64,000 bases of DNA, from NCBI RefSeq assembly GCF_000429965.1, contig NZ_AUCW01000019.1:62001-126000 (forward strand). The letters run 5' to 3'. Below, in pieces: positions 27,201 through 35,533 of the stretch. The first letter of the stretch is position 1; each line of letters starts with the position of its first letter. A program made the translations under genes and the position numbers. Source of the DNA: Desulfogranum mediterraneum DSM 13871. GTDB taxonomy: Bacteria > Desulfobacterota > Desulfobulbia > Desulfobulbales > Desulfobulbaceae. Below the pieces are notes generated by a model. That model had not been told where the DNA came from and searched no databases. It was given only the letters and a program-made list of their open reading frames with translations.

Positions 27201-29608
27201 GCAGCCAGCTGGCAGCGTTCTTCCCGGTCTTGGAGCAGCTGGTGCCCCTGGTTCAGGTGACTGGCAACGATAAATGGATCCCTGGGCTGATATTGATCCC
27301 CATCCGCCTGGAGCAGACGTCGACCAATGGTCAGGTGATAGCCCTGTCTGGTCTCCGGATCAGGCTCCAGATATACGGCCTGACGGATCTGATCGTGGGA
27401 AAATGTATAGCTGGGGTCCATGGTTTCGCTGGTACCTGATCGACCCTCAGCCGGTCGCCCTGAGCCGCTCGGCTGCTCGTCCGAGCGGCAGCGTTCCAGC
27501 AAAAAGCCCTGGGCAACGGCCTGCTGGAGATGAGAGTCGAGCTGCTCCGGGGAAAGTTCGCTAACCCGGAGCAGGGTTTGCCGGCTGCAGCTGTTGCCGA
27601 GGCAGGCGGTCAATTGGAGCAGCTGCCTGCACTCGGGAGCCAACTGGTTGAAGCGGTTCAGGATAAGGGTGGCGACATTCTCAGAGATGGTGGAGCCGCT
27701 GATCTGGACCTTATCAAAGTACCACTGTTTGCTCTCCGGGTCTATCTGGAGATGCCCTTCGTGGAACAGGGTGCGTATGAACTGATCAAGGAAAAAGGGG
27801 TTGCCGTTGGTCTTCTCCAGACACAAGCCTGCCAGCTGATGAAGAAAGGTACAATCGTCCGGCAGGAGCCGTTCCAGGTAGGTCTTGACCTGGGTAAGGC
27901 TGAAATCATGGAGGCGGATAGCCTGGAGGGTGACCTCTCTGATTTTGTTTCGCTGGATAAGGGTCCTCAGGGAATGGTCGGCGGTCAGCTCATCGTGACG
28001 ATAGGCAGCGATTACCAGCAGCCCCCGGTTGCTTTGATCAGAGAGAAAGAGGTCCAACAGGGCCAGGGACGCAGGATCGGCCCACTGCATGTCATCGAGA
28101 AAGAGGATCAGGGGTGTGTCTTCTGAAGCGATAACGCCGATAAACTGTTTGAGCGAGCGCTCAAACCTGGTCTTGGTTTCAGTCGGATCCAGCAGGGGCA
28201 GCTCAGGCTGCCTGCCGGTGACCAGAACCAGGTCCGGGATGACATCGATGACCACCCGAGCATTGGGGCCAAGGGCCTTGAGTATTTTTTTCTTCCAGCT
28301 CTCCAGGCCAACCTGATCCAGACCTAATAACAGCTGGGTCAACTCCCGCAGGCATTGGACCAGGGGTGCAAAGGGCGTCTCCCGCTGATACTGATCAAAC
28401 TTGCCGCTTAAAAAAAAGACACTCTCCTGGGCCAGGGAGTCTTTAAAGGCCTGAACCAGGGCGGTCTTACCGGTCCCGGCAGAGCCTGACACCCTGATAA
28501 GGGAGGTAGGTTTTCTCCGGGCTGCAGCATAGCCCTGGTGGAGCTGGTCCAACTCAAGTTCGCGGCCATGGAGGGTGGCCGACCTGTCGCGTTGCTGCAG
28601 CCCTTGGCAACCCGGTTCAAAACTGGAGATGGTGTTGGCTGCGCTCAAGTCATCAAGACCGTGTTGGAGATCAAGCTGCAGCGAGACAGCACTCTGGTAC
28701 CTGTTGGCGGGAAATTTTTCCAGGAGTTTGAGGATGATCCGGGAAAGGGTCAACGGTATTTCCGGGTTGAGGCTATGGGGGGCTGACGGTCTGCTGGCAA
28801 GGTGGGCATGGGCCAGCTGAAGGGGATCCTGACTGGTGAAGGGCAGGGTGCCGGTGAGCAGTTCGTAGAGGAGAACACCCAGTGAATAGAGGTCCGAGGT
28901 GCAATCCAGCTGCCGCCCTGGTCGACGGCTATACTCTGGTGAGGCGTAGCTTAACTCCTCAACCATGGCCTGATCTCTGGCAGAAGAGGGGAGAGGACCT
29001 GCCTGCTGGCCGTCGGCTGCAGGGTATTGAGAGGGATGAAGCGAGGCTATGGGGGCAAAGGCCGAGGTGAGTTGCTCTCCCTTTTGATCGGTTCTCTGCT
29101 CCCCAAGGAGCTGTTCACCAGCCGGCGGTTCGGGCAGAGGATCAAGTCGGCATGCCCTGCTGAAATCAATGACCTGCAGTTGTCCTGAGTCAGGGTTATA
29201 GAAGATGGCGTCAGGCCTGATCCGGTTATGGATGAGTGCCTTGCCATGGATGGTGACAAGGGCCCTGGTCAGTTGCAGGGCCAGTTTGAGAAAGCTGCCC
29301 AGCTTGAGGGGTTCCCGGTGGGTACTGAGCTGAGAGAGGGGCACCCCCTTGATGTCCTCGAGGAGAAGCAGCTCCTGCTCCCTATGTTGACGTAAGGAGT
29401 AGGCTGTGACGATCAGGTCGGAGTGAAACAGGCGGATGAGCTCAAATTCCCGGGAGAGCTGACCGGGGCTGTGTTGCCCCAGAGCCTGGAGACTGGAGAG
29501 TTTGACCAGCAGAGGGGAGCCACTGCTGAGATGGACGGCGCGGTGGAGCCGGAAATGCCCTTGATTCAGGATCTCTTCATGGATTTCAATTCCTTCGATA
29601 TTCAGCAT
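24230..29608 (-). CDS. 1792-residue pseudokinase / AAA ATPase / GAF / histidine kinase
   Basis: A giant multidomain signalling protein. Residues 1 to about 310 match a Ser/Thr kinase fold, but the catalytic loop reads His127-Asn128-Arg129-I-R-P-D-A where HRDLKPxN is expected, so the catalytic Asp and Asn are missing; the DFG site is DFS. Next is an ATPase module with Walker A 'GSAGTGKT' (about 375) and Walker B-like 'PLILFLDDMQWADP', then a long helical TPR-like region, a GAF domain (about 1385-1530), a HisKA box with His in 'ASIAHEFGNPLLG', and an intact ATPase domain ('GTGLGLSVSYGI'). This architecture is known in bacteria as the trifunctional kinase/ATPase/histidine-kinase family. Likely cytoplasmic; no regulator gene adjoins it. 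Confidence 0.88.
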   Translation of the reverse strand: MLNIEGIEIHEEILNQGHFRLHRAVHLSSGSPLLVKLSSLQALGQHSPGQLSREFELIRLFHSDLIVTAYSLRQHREQELLLLEDIKGVPLSQLSTHREPLKLGSFLKLALQLTRALVTIHGKALIHNRIRPDAIFYNPDSGQLQVIDFSRACRLDPLPEPPAGEQLLGEQRTDQKGEQLTSAFAPIASLHPSQYPAADGQQAGPLPSSARDQAMVEELSYASPEYSRRPGRQLDCTSDLYSLGVLLYELLTGTLPFTSQDPLQLAHAHLASRPSAPHSLNPEIPLTLSRIILKLLEKFPANRYQSAVSLQLDLQHGLDDLSAANTISSFEPGCQGLQQRDRSATLHGRELELDQLHQGYAAARRKPTSLIRVSGSAGTGKTALVQAFKDSLAQESVFFLSGKFDQYQRETPFAPLVQCLRELTQLLLGLDQVGLESWKKKILKALGPNARVVIDVIPDLVLVTGRQPELPLLDPTETKTRFERSLKQFIGVIASEDTPLILFLDDMQWADPASLALLDLFLSDQSNRGLLVIAAYRHDELTADHSLRTLIQRNKIREVTLQAIRLHDFSLTQVKTYLERLLPDDCTFLHQLAGLCLEKTNGNPFFLDQFIRTLFHEGHLQIDPESKQWYFDKVQISGSTISENVATLILNRFNQLAPECRQLLQLTACLGNSCSRQTLLRVSELSPEQLDSHLQQAVAQGFLLERCRSDEQPSGSGRPAEGRSGTSETMDPSYTFSHDQIRQAVYLEPDPETRQGYHLTIGRRLLQADGDQYQPRDPFIVASHLNQGHQLLQDREERCQLAALNLQAGQAAFSTVAYDWACSYLETGLALLPEDAWTGGEYQLCLDLHIDCAEAMYLNGSFGSMQKLVLLVEEHARCLLDTIRIYEIEIQALTARNKLNQAVDRALTALRLLDEEIPTNPSKLDLVLAYLKTRYLLRGKESEELLDLPKMENPHKQAAMQILYRIGTAAYYKGADFLALVACKTVQLSLKHGNTSHAAAVGYATFAIMECGLVGDINHGYACGLVALKLQDRFVAQSILPATQFIFANLIQHWKEPLEATLGPLKEAYHHALELGETEHAALALYSYNNRLFQLGSNLEVLAEKMAKSRNILEQIGQEIMTSRQAVAQQAVENLLDPTAEPTRFSGRHYDEEAMIPRHLESGDQTTLFQLYVFSLSQAFLLGEHSWAEAVEEKAWPLVQSSISSAFLPQLYFFSSLTKIQLLAKDHRRSARPLKRKIQANQKKLSTWARHAPCNFLHLFELVQAERYRLAGEDSLATELYEQAIANARQHDFIHYEALAYELAASFYLDKGMELIGTTYLQEAFSRYRSWGAAAKTTQLAAKYSQLGSQPLQALPALAAGTGQDEQGPSGQLSSLDMITMVKTSHALAKEIKLGSFLKSMLEIMMEHAGAEQGMLFLEREEEWLVKIKGRVQGGVIQILQDPVEISSQPLAPQSMVNYVARTRERIILDNAASSTMFRGDAYISSQQSRSVYCAPVLTQDRVICILFLENNLLSGAFSRKQGDLLQYLGYQAAISLRNSILYAELEETVGKMDQEIKKHQQTQRQLLHSEKLSAIGRITASIAHEFGNPLLGLKFLISDIDKHEQLSPKRRQLLEIGLKECSRLQALIRKLRQVSHPSSGEAEPCDIQLILRDTLLFYQKLLESANILLQTHFLPDLPPCKAVKDQITQVATNLILNGVDATRGKGGELIISTWCNGEYLFFSVADNGQGISREDQKQIFEPFFSTKPEVEGTGLGLSVSYGIITAHGGTISVESDPGKGSCFTVKLPQQQ

Positions 29609-29700
29609 ACCACGCTTTTACTCCAGGATTAGACGCTGTCTCCGTTCTTGCCGAAGCCTACAGGAAGCAGGGACTGACTGATCATTTCAGGATCGATCTC

Positions 29701-29739
29701 AAAAAAAAAAGCGGTGCCCTGGCAAGGACAACCGCTTTT
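29701..29739 (-). terminator. Intrinsic terminator of the decarboxylase beta gene
   Basis: On minus, AAAAGCGGT pairs with ACCGCTTTT around a partly paired loop, followed by a T-run (ten A on plus at 29701-29710). It lies 42 bases past the stop of the beta subunit gene. Confidence 0.9.
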
Positions 29740-29780
29740 AGGGACCAACAAGATGGACCAACAAGATGAAACCAGAGGCT

Positions 29781-30905
29781 TTACATGTTGAAACTCCAGA
29801 GGATTCCAGCGCAGATGGCAGAACCGATGACCCCGGAAGAGTTACAGGCCATGGCGTGCATGAGCAGGTAGTTGGTGGGGTCGGTCTTCAGGCCCATCAT
29901 GTGTACCTCTCGGGCAGACCCGGGTACGGCGGAAACACCGGATGCGCCAAGCAGGGGATTGATTTTCTGTTTGAGAAACAGGTTCATGAATTTGGCAAAG
30001 AGGACTCCCGAGCCGGTGGCTATGCTGAAGGCGATGGCCCCAAGGGCGAAGATGCCGATGGACCTAGGGTTGAGGAAGACATCGCCCTGGGTGCTGGCAC
30101 CCACGGTAAAACCGAGAAAGATCGTAGCCGTATCGATGATGGCTGAGCGTGCGGTCTGAGCCAGTCGTTCCACCACGCCGCTCTCCTTCATCAGGTTGCC
30201 GAAGAAGAAGGGCCCGAGCAGGGGAATGGAGGCCGGGGCAAGAAAACAGCAGAGCATGACTCCGACGACAGGAAAGATCAGCCGTTCCTTTCTGGAAACC
30301 TCACGCAGATCAGCCATCCGGATGCGCCGCTCCTTGTCCGTGGTCAGCAGCTTCATGATGGGCGGTTGAATGATCGGGATCAGGGCCATGTAGGAGTAGG
30401 CGGCGATGGCGATGGGGCCAATGAGTTCAGGTGCCAGCTTGGCGGTGAGAAAGATGGAGGTCGGCCCGTCGGCGCCGCCGATGATGGCGATTGAGGAGGC
30501 CTCGTTGGGGGCAAAGCCCAGGGCCATGGCACTGAGCAGGGTGAAGAAAATCCCCATCTGTGCGGCAGCTCCCAGCAACATCAGTTTGGGATTGGAGAGC
30601 AGAAAGGAGAAGTCCGTCATTGCCCCCAGGCCAAGAAAGACGATGGAGGGATAGAGTCCCGAGGTCACCCCGAAGTAGAGGTAGTGCAACACCGAGTTTG
30701 CCTCGTAGATTCCGATGCCGAATCCTTTAAAAAAGGGAATGTTGCCGATGATTACCCCAAAACCGATGGGCAGGAGCAGCAGGGGCTCATACTCTTTGGC
30801 AATGGCAAGGTAGACAAAGACAATGCCCACCAGCAGCATGATCAGGTTACGGTAGTCTGCCAGGTAAAAACCTGTGTTGGTCAAAAATTGTATGAACAGT
30901 TCCAT
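29781..30905 (-). CDS. Sodium-pump decarboxylase subunit beta (OadB/GcdB/MmdB family)
   Basis: The 374-residue integral membrane protein couples decarboxylation of a carboxybiotin intermediate to Na+ export. Family blocks include 'GFGVIIGNIP', 'IIGGADGPTSIFLT' (Na+ site region), 'TIFLGFTVGAST' and 'HAMACNSSGVIGSAICAG' at the C-terminus. Many membrane helices are visible. AAGGAGG precedes the start. It follows the gamma subunit gene, but the biotin/carboxyltransferase alpha subunit is not adjacent, so the substrate (oxaloacetate, methylmalonyl-CoA or glutaconyl-CoA) cannot be told from here. Confidence 0.93.
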   Translation of the reverse strand: MELFIQFLTNTGFYLADYRNLIMLLVGIVFVYLAIAKEYEPLLLLPIGFGVIIGNIPFFKGFGIGIYEANSVLHYLYFGVTSGLYPSIVFLGLGAMTDFSFLLSNPKLMLLGAAAQMGIFFTLLSAMALGFAPNEASSIAIIGGADGPTSIFLTAKLAPELIGPIAIAAYSYMALIPIIQPPIMKLLTTDKERRIRMADLREVSRKERLIFPVVGVMLCCFLAPASIPLLGPFFFGNLMKESGVVERLAQTARSAIIDTATIFLGFTVGASTQGDVFLNPRSIGIFALGAIAFSIATGSGVLFAKFMNLFLKQKINPLLGASGVSAVPGSAREVHMMGLKTDPTNYLLMHAMACNSSGVIGSAICAGILWSFNM

Positions 30906-30943
30906 CTATGTAGTCCTCCTTTAAGGTCTAGGAAAAAGAGAAA

Positions 30944-31351
30944 TTATGCAGCCAGCCGAAAGTAGCCGTCACCAAGAGATTCCAGTTTGCCGGCTTCCCG
31001 CAGGCAGCGAATGGAGAGGTGAGGGTGGGGGAGGTGGTATTTTTCGGCAAGCTCATAGAGGTCTGCCAGTTGGAACTGTTCCTCGAGTTCCTCAACCAGT
31101 GGTTGGTAGATCTCAATGGTAACAGCGATATTGGAGGGGCAGTTGTCCGCAGCAACAGAGGGTTTTGGATTGCCTTCAGCTTCCTGGGGAACTTCTACGC
31201 TGACAGTCGCCTTTTTCTCAAGCAAGCCGACAATCTTATGGAGTTGAGATATGATCAGGGACAGAATGGTCAGGCCTGATAAAACAATGGTAGCCCCAAC
31301 GATTGCCATAGCCCATCCATTGTAATGTGTAATAGCTTCGATACCAGACAA
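30944..31351 (-). CDS. Sodium-pump decarboxylase gamma subunit (OadG-like)
   Basis: The 135-residue product has one N-terminal membrane helix ('GWAMAIVGATIVLSGLTILSLII'), typical of OadG, then a charged stretch. An unusual C-terminal part of about 55 residues ('LYELAEKYHLPHPHLSIRCLREAGKLESLGDGYF') looks like a small helical domain. The TTG at 31351 is chosen because AAGGAGG lies six bases upstream; the longer ATG start at 31387 has that site inside its coding part. It precedes the beta gene in one operon. Gamma subunits assemble the complex and bind Zn2+. Confidence 0.8.
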   Translation of the reverse strand: MSGIEAITHYNGWAMAIVGATIVLSGLTILSLIISQLHKIVGLLEKKATVSVEVPQEAEGNPKPSVAADNCPSNIAVTIEIYQPLVEELEEQFQLADLYELAEKYHLPHPHLSIRCLREAGKLESLGDGYFRLAA

Positions 31352-31537
31352 ACGAAACCTCCTTGTAGTTAACGGATTGGTTATCAATTTTCCTGAACAG
31401 GAAAATTTTTCCAGTCTAGACGCAGATTAGTAAATATGTACATAAAATCCGACATATTGTCAAATTTTAACCACCCTGGTCTCCAATTCATCCCAAAGTG
31501 GGCATGCTCATTTTTCAGCGAGCCGCCGGTTAAGGTC

Positions 31538-32191
31538 TCAGCCGGCTGCTATTTTTGAGACCAGCGCCTCCATGTTGCTGCGCACCTGGAGATACCCCTC
31601 TTTACTCAGCCCGGCACCAAGGCCGACTTTCTCTGCCATGGCAGCGCTGAGGAAATCTCCTGGACCGTGGGCATCGGAGTTAATCGCCAGGCCGGCCTTG
31701 GCTTTTTTCGCCATCTTGGCCACATGACCATTTGTCAGGCTATGGCCCTTGCGCCCCGAGAGTTCCAACAGTACCCCGTTTTCGGCCGCCATGGCCGCCT
31801 CCTCCTCGCTGATAAAACCAGGATGGGCCAGGATATCAACGCAGGCATCGATGGCCGCCCGGTTGGTTCCGGGCTGAACCGGTTCCACCGGAGTCTCCCC
31901 ATGGACCACCACCAGCTCCGCCCCAAGGGCCCGGGCCTGCAGACTCAAGCCTTTGATCAGTGGCGGCGGGACATGGGTCAGCTCCACACCGACGATCAGG
32001 CGGGTGGAACTGAGCGGATTCAGGTCGTTTGCCGCCTGGCGCAGGTGGCTGATCAAGAATTCCAGGTTGGAGGAATCGGCATGGTCGGTGATGGCGATGG
32101 CCTGGTAGCCAAGGGTCTCGACCCTGCGCAGATGCTCCGAGGGAACCAGGCCTCCATCGCTGAAAAAGGTATGGGAGTGCAGGTCTATCAT
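31538..32191 (-). CDS. PHP-domain metal-dependent phosphoesterase
   Basis: The 217-residue product has the PHP metal motifs 'DLHSHTFFSDG' at the N-terminus, 'ITDHADS', 'VVHGE' and 'NSDAHGPGD' near the C-terminus. It belongs to the histidinol-phosphatase-like/YcdX group. It is a single-domain enzyme with an unknown substrate. It lies just after miaB in the same direction. Confidence 0.85.
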   Translation of the reverse strand: MIDLHSHTFFSDGGLVPSEHLRRVETLGYQAIAITDHADSSNLEFLISHLRQAANDLNPLSSTRLIVGVELTHVPPPLIKGLSLQARALGAELVVVHGETPVEPVQPGTNRAAIDACVDILAHPGFISEEEAAMAAENGVLLELSGRKGHSLTNGHVAKMAKKAKAGLAINSDAHGPGDFLSAAMAEKVGLGAGLSKEGYLQVRSNMEALVSKIAAG

Positions 32192-32237
32192 GGCAAACCT
32201 CCTATCAGTAAAATTTATGTCAAGTGTAAGGGAATCT

Positions 32238-33620
32238 TCAGTGATCTATCTCGGCTTCAGGGACGACGATGTTCCCCCTAAGGGAGTGCTTGCCTGCATG
32301 GTCGATGCGCACCAGAAGACAGTCCCCGGGCTGATGTGGCTGTGCTGCAGCCGGAAAGTGGACGATATGGTTGGTGGTGGTTCGTCCCTTCCACATCTCG
32401 GACTGGGCGCTCTCAACCATGACCTCCACTTCCTGTCCCAGTTGTTCCTGGTTCCTCTCCAGGCTGATCTGATCCTGGAGTCCCTGGAAGCGGGCAAGGC
32501 GTTCGCTCTTGACGCTCTCCTCGACCTTATCGCTGAACTCTGCGGAGCGGACGTGGGGGCGATCGGAATACTTAAAGGAAAAGGAACCGTGGTAACGCAC
32601 CGTGCGCAGGAGCTCCATGGTGGCCTCAAAGTCGGCCTCAGACTCTCCGGGAAAACCGATGATCATATCGGTGGCCAGGGCGATCTGCGGACAGCGCTCT
32701 CGCAGGGCAGCAACCTTTTCCAGATACTCCTCCACCGTGTACTTGCGATTCATCAGCCGGAGGATCCGGTTGGAACCTGATTGCACCGGCAGATGAAAGT
32801 GAGGACAGAGGTTGTCCAGCTCACCGAAACAGGCGACCAGCTCTGCTGAGAGATCCTTGGGGTTGGAGGTGGTGAAGCGAAGTCGCTTGAGTCCGGGCAC
32901 AGCTGCCACCAGGCGGAGGAGCCGGGCAAAGGAGGTGGGGGTCTCGGCCACCGGATTGGTCATCCCGTAGGAGTTGACATTCTGGCCAAGCAGGGTGATC
33001 TCCTTTATTCCCTGACTGACCAGGATTTCCACCTCTTCAAGGATATCGGCCACCGGACGGCTGACCTCCCGGCCCCTGGTATGGGGCACCACACAGTAGC
33101 TGCAGTAGTTGTTGCAGCCCTGCATGATGGTGACAAAGCGCCTGAAGCCTTCCGGGTTAGCCGGCGGCTGGTGGGTAAGCAGCTGCTGGAAGGGAGGGAT
33201 GGCAAAGGCGGCATCCAGATCGGTGGCCAGTTCATGGCTGGTGGCCCCCTGGTCGAGCCGCTGGAGAATCTCGGGCAGCTGATAGATCTGCTGGGTGCCG
33301 ACAATGAAGTCGACATGGGGCATCCGGCTGAAGATCTTCTCCCCCTCCTGTTGCGCCACGCAGCCGGCAACGCCGATGCGCATCCCTGGGCGGAGCTGCT
33401 TCTGCTCCCTCAGTTGCCCCAGGAGACTGAAGACCTTTTGCTCGGCCTTGGCGCGAATGCTGCACGTGTTGAGGATGACCACATCGGCCTTGTCTGCCCC
33501 ATCCACGGCCAGGTAGCCATCCTGGGCCAGGAGTTGTTCGATGATCTCCGAGTCACGCTCGTTCATCTGACAACCAAAGGTTTTGATATAGAGGGTCTTG
33601 CTATGCATGGTAAAGCTCAC
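32238..33620 (-). CDS. miaB: tRNA-2-methylthio-N6-dimethylallyladenosine synthase MiaB
   Basis: A radical-SAM methylthiotransferase that converts i6A37 to ms2i6A37. It has an N-terminal UPF0004 domain with 'IKTFGCQMNERDSE', the radical-SAM cluster 'CNNYCSYCVVPHTRGRE', and a C-terminal TRAM domain. At 460 residues it has normal length. The GTG start at 33620 overlaps the stop of the preceding DUF4911 gene (GTGA), implying coupling; ATG 33608 is the alternative and is closer to the conserved start. The partner enzyme MiaA is encoded 4 kb away. Confidence 0.96.
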   Translation of the reverse strand: MSFTMHSKTLYIKTFGCQMNERDSEIIEQLLAQDGYLAVDGADKADVVILNTCSIRAKAEQKVFSLLGQLREQKQLRPGMRIGVAGCVAQQEGEKIFSRMPHVDFIVGTQQIYQLPEILQRLDQGATSHELATDLDAAFAIPPFQQLLTHQPPANPEGFRRFVTIMQGCNNYCSYCVVPHTRGREVSRPVADILEEVEILVSQGIKEITLLGQNVNSYGMTNPVAETPTSFARLLRLVAAVPGLKRLRFTTSNPKDLSAELVACFGELDNLCPHFHLPVQSGSNRILRLMNRKYTVEEYLEKVAALRERCPQIALATDMIIGFPGESEADFEATMELLRTVRYHGSFSFKYSDRPHVRSAEFSDKVEESVKSERLARFQGLQDQISLERNQEQLGQEVEVMVESAQSEMWKGRTTTNHIVHFPAAAQPHQPGDCLLVRIDHAGKHSLRGNIVVPEAEIDH

Positions 33621-33871
33621 GAAAGGGAAGGGGAGTCGGCCGGAGCCGGGTAGGGGCTAAGTTCACCTGCCAGGGCGGCCAACAGGGCGAACACCTCGCC
33701 CAGGGCCGCCCCTGTGGTCCAGATCCGTACCAGGCCATCACTCACAGAGATGGTGGAGATGGTGGCCATGTTGTCATAGCCTTCCAGGATAAACTTCAGC
33801 CAGCCGATCTTTTCCTTGCGGATGCGAAGGAAAAAACTGTAGCTGTCCAAAGGAAAATGATGATTGTTCAA
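33617..33871 (-). CDS. DUF4911 small protein
   Basis: An 84-residue product resembling DUF4911: 'RIRKEKIGWLKFILEGYDNMATISTI' and 'GLVRIW'. The function is unknown. It sits between purB and miaB, its stop overlapping miaB's GTG. The TTG start at 33871 is weakly supported; no clear ribosome site is seen, so translation may depend on upstream purB. Confidence 0.7.
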   Translation of the reverse strand: MNNHHFPLDSYSFFLRIRKEKIGWLKFILEGYDNMATISTISVSDGLVRIWTTGAALGEVFALLAALAGELSPYPAPADSPSLS

Positions 33872-33880
33872 TGGGATACG

Positions 33881-35323
33881 CTACACAGTTAAGGTTGAAT
33901 CGATCTCTTCCAGATCGTCTTTGTTGGCCTCCAGCAGAGGCGTGACCACCTCCTGGAGATACTCTTGGGTCTGCTCGCTGGCCCGACCGGTGAACTCCTG
34001 GTAGTTGCCCAGCAGACCATCCAGCTCGCCCTGGTCAAAGGGCACCCGATCGTCACGGCCCAGCCGCTCCAGCAGGTCGTTGACCAGCCCATGATTTTTG
34101 ACCGCAGCACCGGCCGCCACCGAGTGATCCCGGATGATCTCGTGCATCTCCTGACGGCTTTCACCGCGCTCAACACAGGCCATAAGGATCTTTTCCGTGG
34201 CCATGAAGGGGAGCTCTTCGCGAAGATACCTTTCCACTTGATTCGGATAAACAACCATATCGCTGCTAATGTTAATATAGAGCTTTAAGATCGCATCGGC
34301 CAGGAGAAAGGCCTGGGCCAGGTCCATCCTCCGGATGGCAGAGTCATCCAGGGTCCGCTCGAACCATTGGTTGGCAGCGGTGGCGGCAAAGTTGGCGGGC
34401 AGGCCCATCAGTTTACGTGCCAGGCCGGTCATCCGTTCGGAACGCATGGGGTTCCTCTTGTAGGCCATGGCAGAGCTGCCCACCTGTTTGCTGGCAAAGG
34501 GCTCTTCCTGCATCTTGAGGTTGGAGAGCAGCCGGAGGTCGACGCCGAACTTATGGGCCGAAGCAGCGATCCCGGCCAGGGTCTCACTGATCTTCATGTC
34601 CAGCTTGCGAGGGTAGGTCTGGCCGGTGACGCTGAAGGTGGCATCAAAGCCCAGTTTCTCAGCAACCCGGCGATCCAACTCGCGCACCTTGGCATGGTCA
34701 CCGCCAAAGAGTTCAATAAAGGTGGCCTGGGTGCCGACCGTGCCCTTGGCACCCCGGGCCTTGATCTGCTGCTCCAGATGTTCAACATATTCGAAATCCA
34801 TTATAAGATCTTGAATATAGAGAGTATTTCTCTTCCCGATGGTGGTGGGCTGGGCAGCCTGGTAGTGGGTAAATCCCAGGGTTGCCATGTCTTTATACTG
34901 CCCGCTGAAGGCGGCCAGGTTCTGGATGACCTTGAGCAGGGACTTCTTCACCAGTTTCAGGGCCTGTTTTTGAACCGTCAGGTCGGTGTTACAGACCACG
35001 AACTGGGAGGTAGCGCCCAGATGGATGATCGGCTCGGCAAGGGGACACTGTTGACCATAGGCAAAGACATGGGCCATGACATCATGGCGAATCTCTTTTT
35101 CCTTGGCAACAGCCACCTCGAAGTTGATGTCTGCAGCATGGGAATTGAGTTCGGCTATCATCTCAGCAGTGACAGCGGTCAGTCCCAGTTCATGCTGGGC
35201 CTCGGCCAGGGCGATCCAGCATTTGCGCCAGTGACTGAACTTGAACTGTTCACTGAACAGTTCCTGCATGGCCTTGCTGGTGTAGCGGGAGACGAGTGGT
35301 TCCTGGTAAATTTCTCTGTTCAT
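33881..35323 (-). CDS. purB: Adenylosuccinate lyase PurB
   Basis: Cleaves SAICAR and adenylosuccinate, releasing fumarate, in purine synthesis. The 480 residues carry the fumarase/aspartase superfamily signature 'SSAMAYKRNPMRSERM' and 'GATSQFVVCNTDL'. The start ATG begins 'MNREIYQEPLVSRYTSKAM', typical of the long PurB class. It heads a leftward run purB - DUF4911 - miaB - PHP. Confidence 0.96.
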   Translation of the reverse strand: MNREIYQEPLVSRYTSKAMQELFSEQFKFSHWRKCWIALAEAQHELGLTAVTAEMIAELNSHAADINFEVAVAKEKEIRHDVMAHVFAYGQQCPLAEPIIHLGATSQFVVCNTDLTVQKQALKLVKKSLLKVIQNLAAFSGQYKDMATLGFTHYQAAQPTTIGKRNTLYIQDLIMDFEYVEHLEQQIKARGAKGTVGTQATFIELFGGDHAKVRELDRRVAEKLGFDATFSVTGQTYPRKLDMKISETLAGIAASAHKFGVDLRLLSNLKMQEEPFASKQVGSSAMAYKRNPMRSERMTGLARKLMGLPANFAATAANQWFERTLDDSAIRRMDLAQAFLLADAILKLYINISSDMVVYPNQVERYLREELPFMATEKILMACVERGESRQEMHEIIRDHSVAAGAAVKNHGLVNDLLERLGRDDRVPFDQGELDGLLGNYQEFTGRASEQTQEYLQEVVTPLLEANKDDLEEIDSTLTV

Positions 35324-35357
35324 GGGATTCCTTAAGGGTTAGTGCAACGGATCAGCA

Positions 35358-35399
35358 GGGCCAAAGCCATGATCAGGGTCCTGATCATGGCTTTGGCCC
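35358..35399. terminator. Perfect 20-bp hairpin between recJ and purB
   Basis: GGGCCAAAGCCATGATCAGG and its exact complement are separated by only two bases. It lies between recJ's stop and purB's start, both leftward genes. No T-run follows on either strand, so it may be a cruciform/processing site or a rho-independent-like barrier. Confidence 0.55.
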
Positions 35400-35533
35400 G
35401 ATACCGAATGTCGCATAATATATATTATGTTAAGTTTTAACTGTGGTTACTCTGGTCGCACAGCAGGGATATCGCCCCCCATATCGTCCCTGATTCCAGG
35501 GCTGCCGGCTGTTTCGGGGCGATGCTCAGCATC

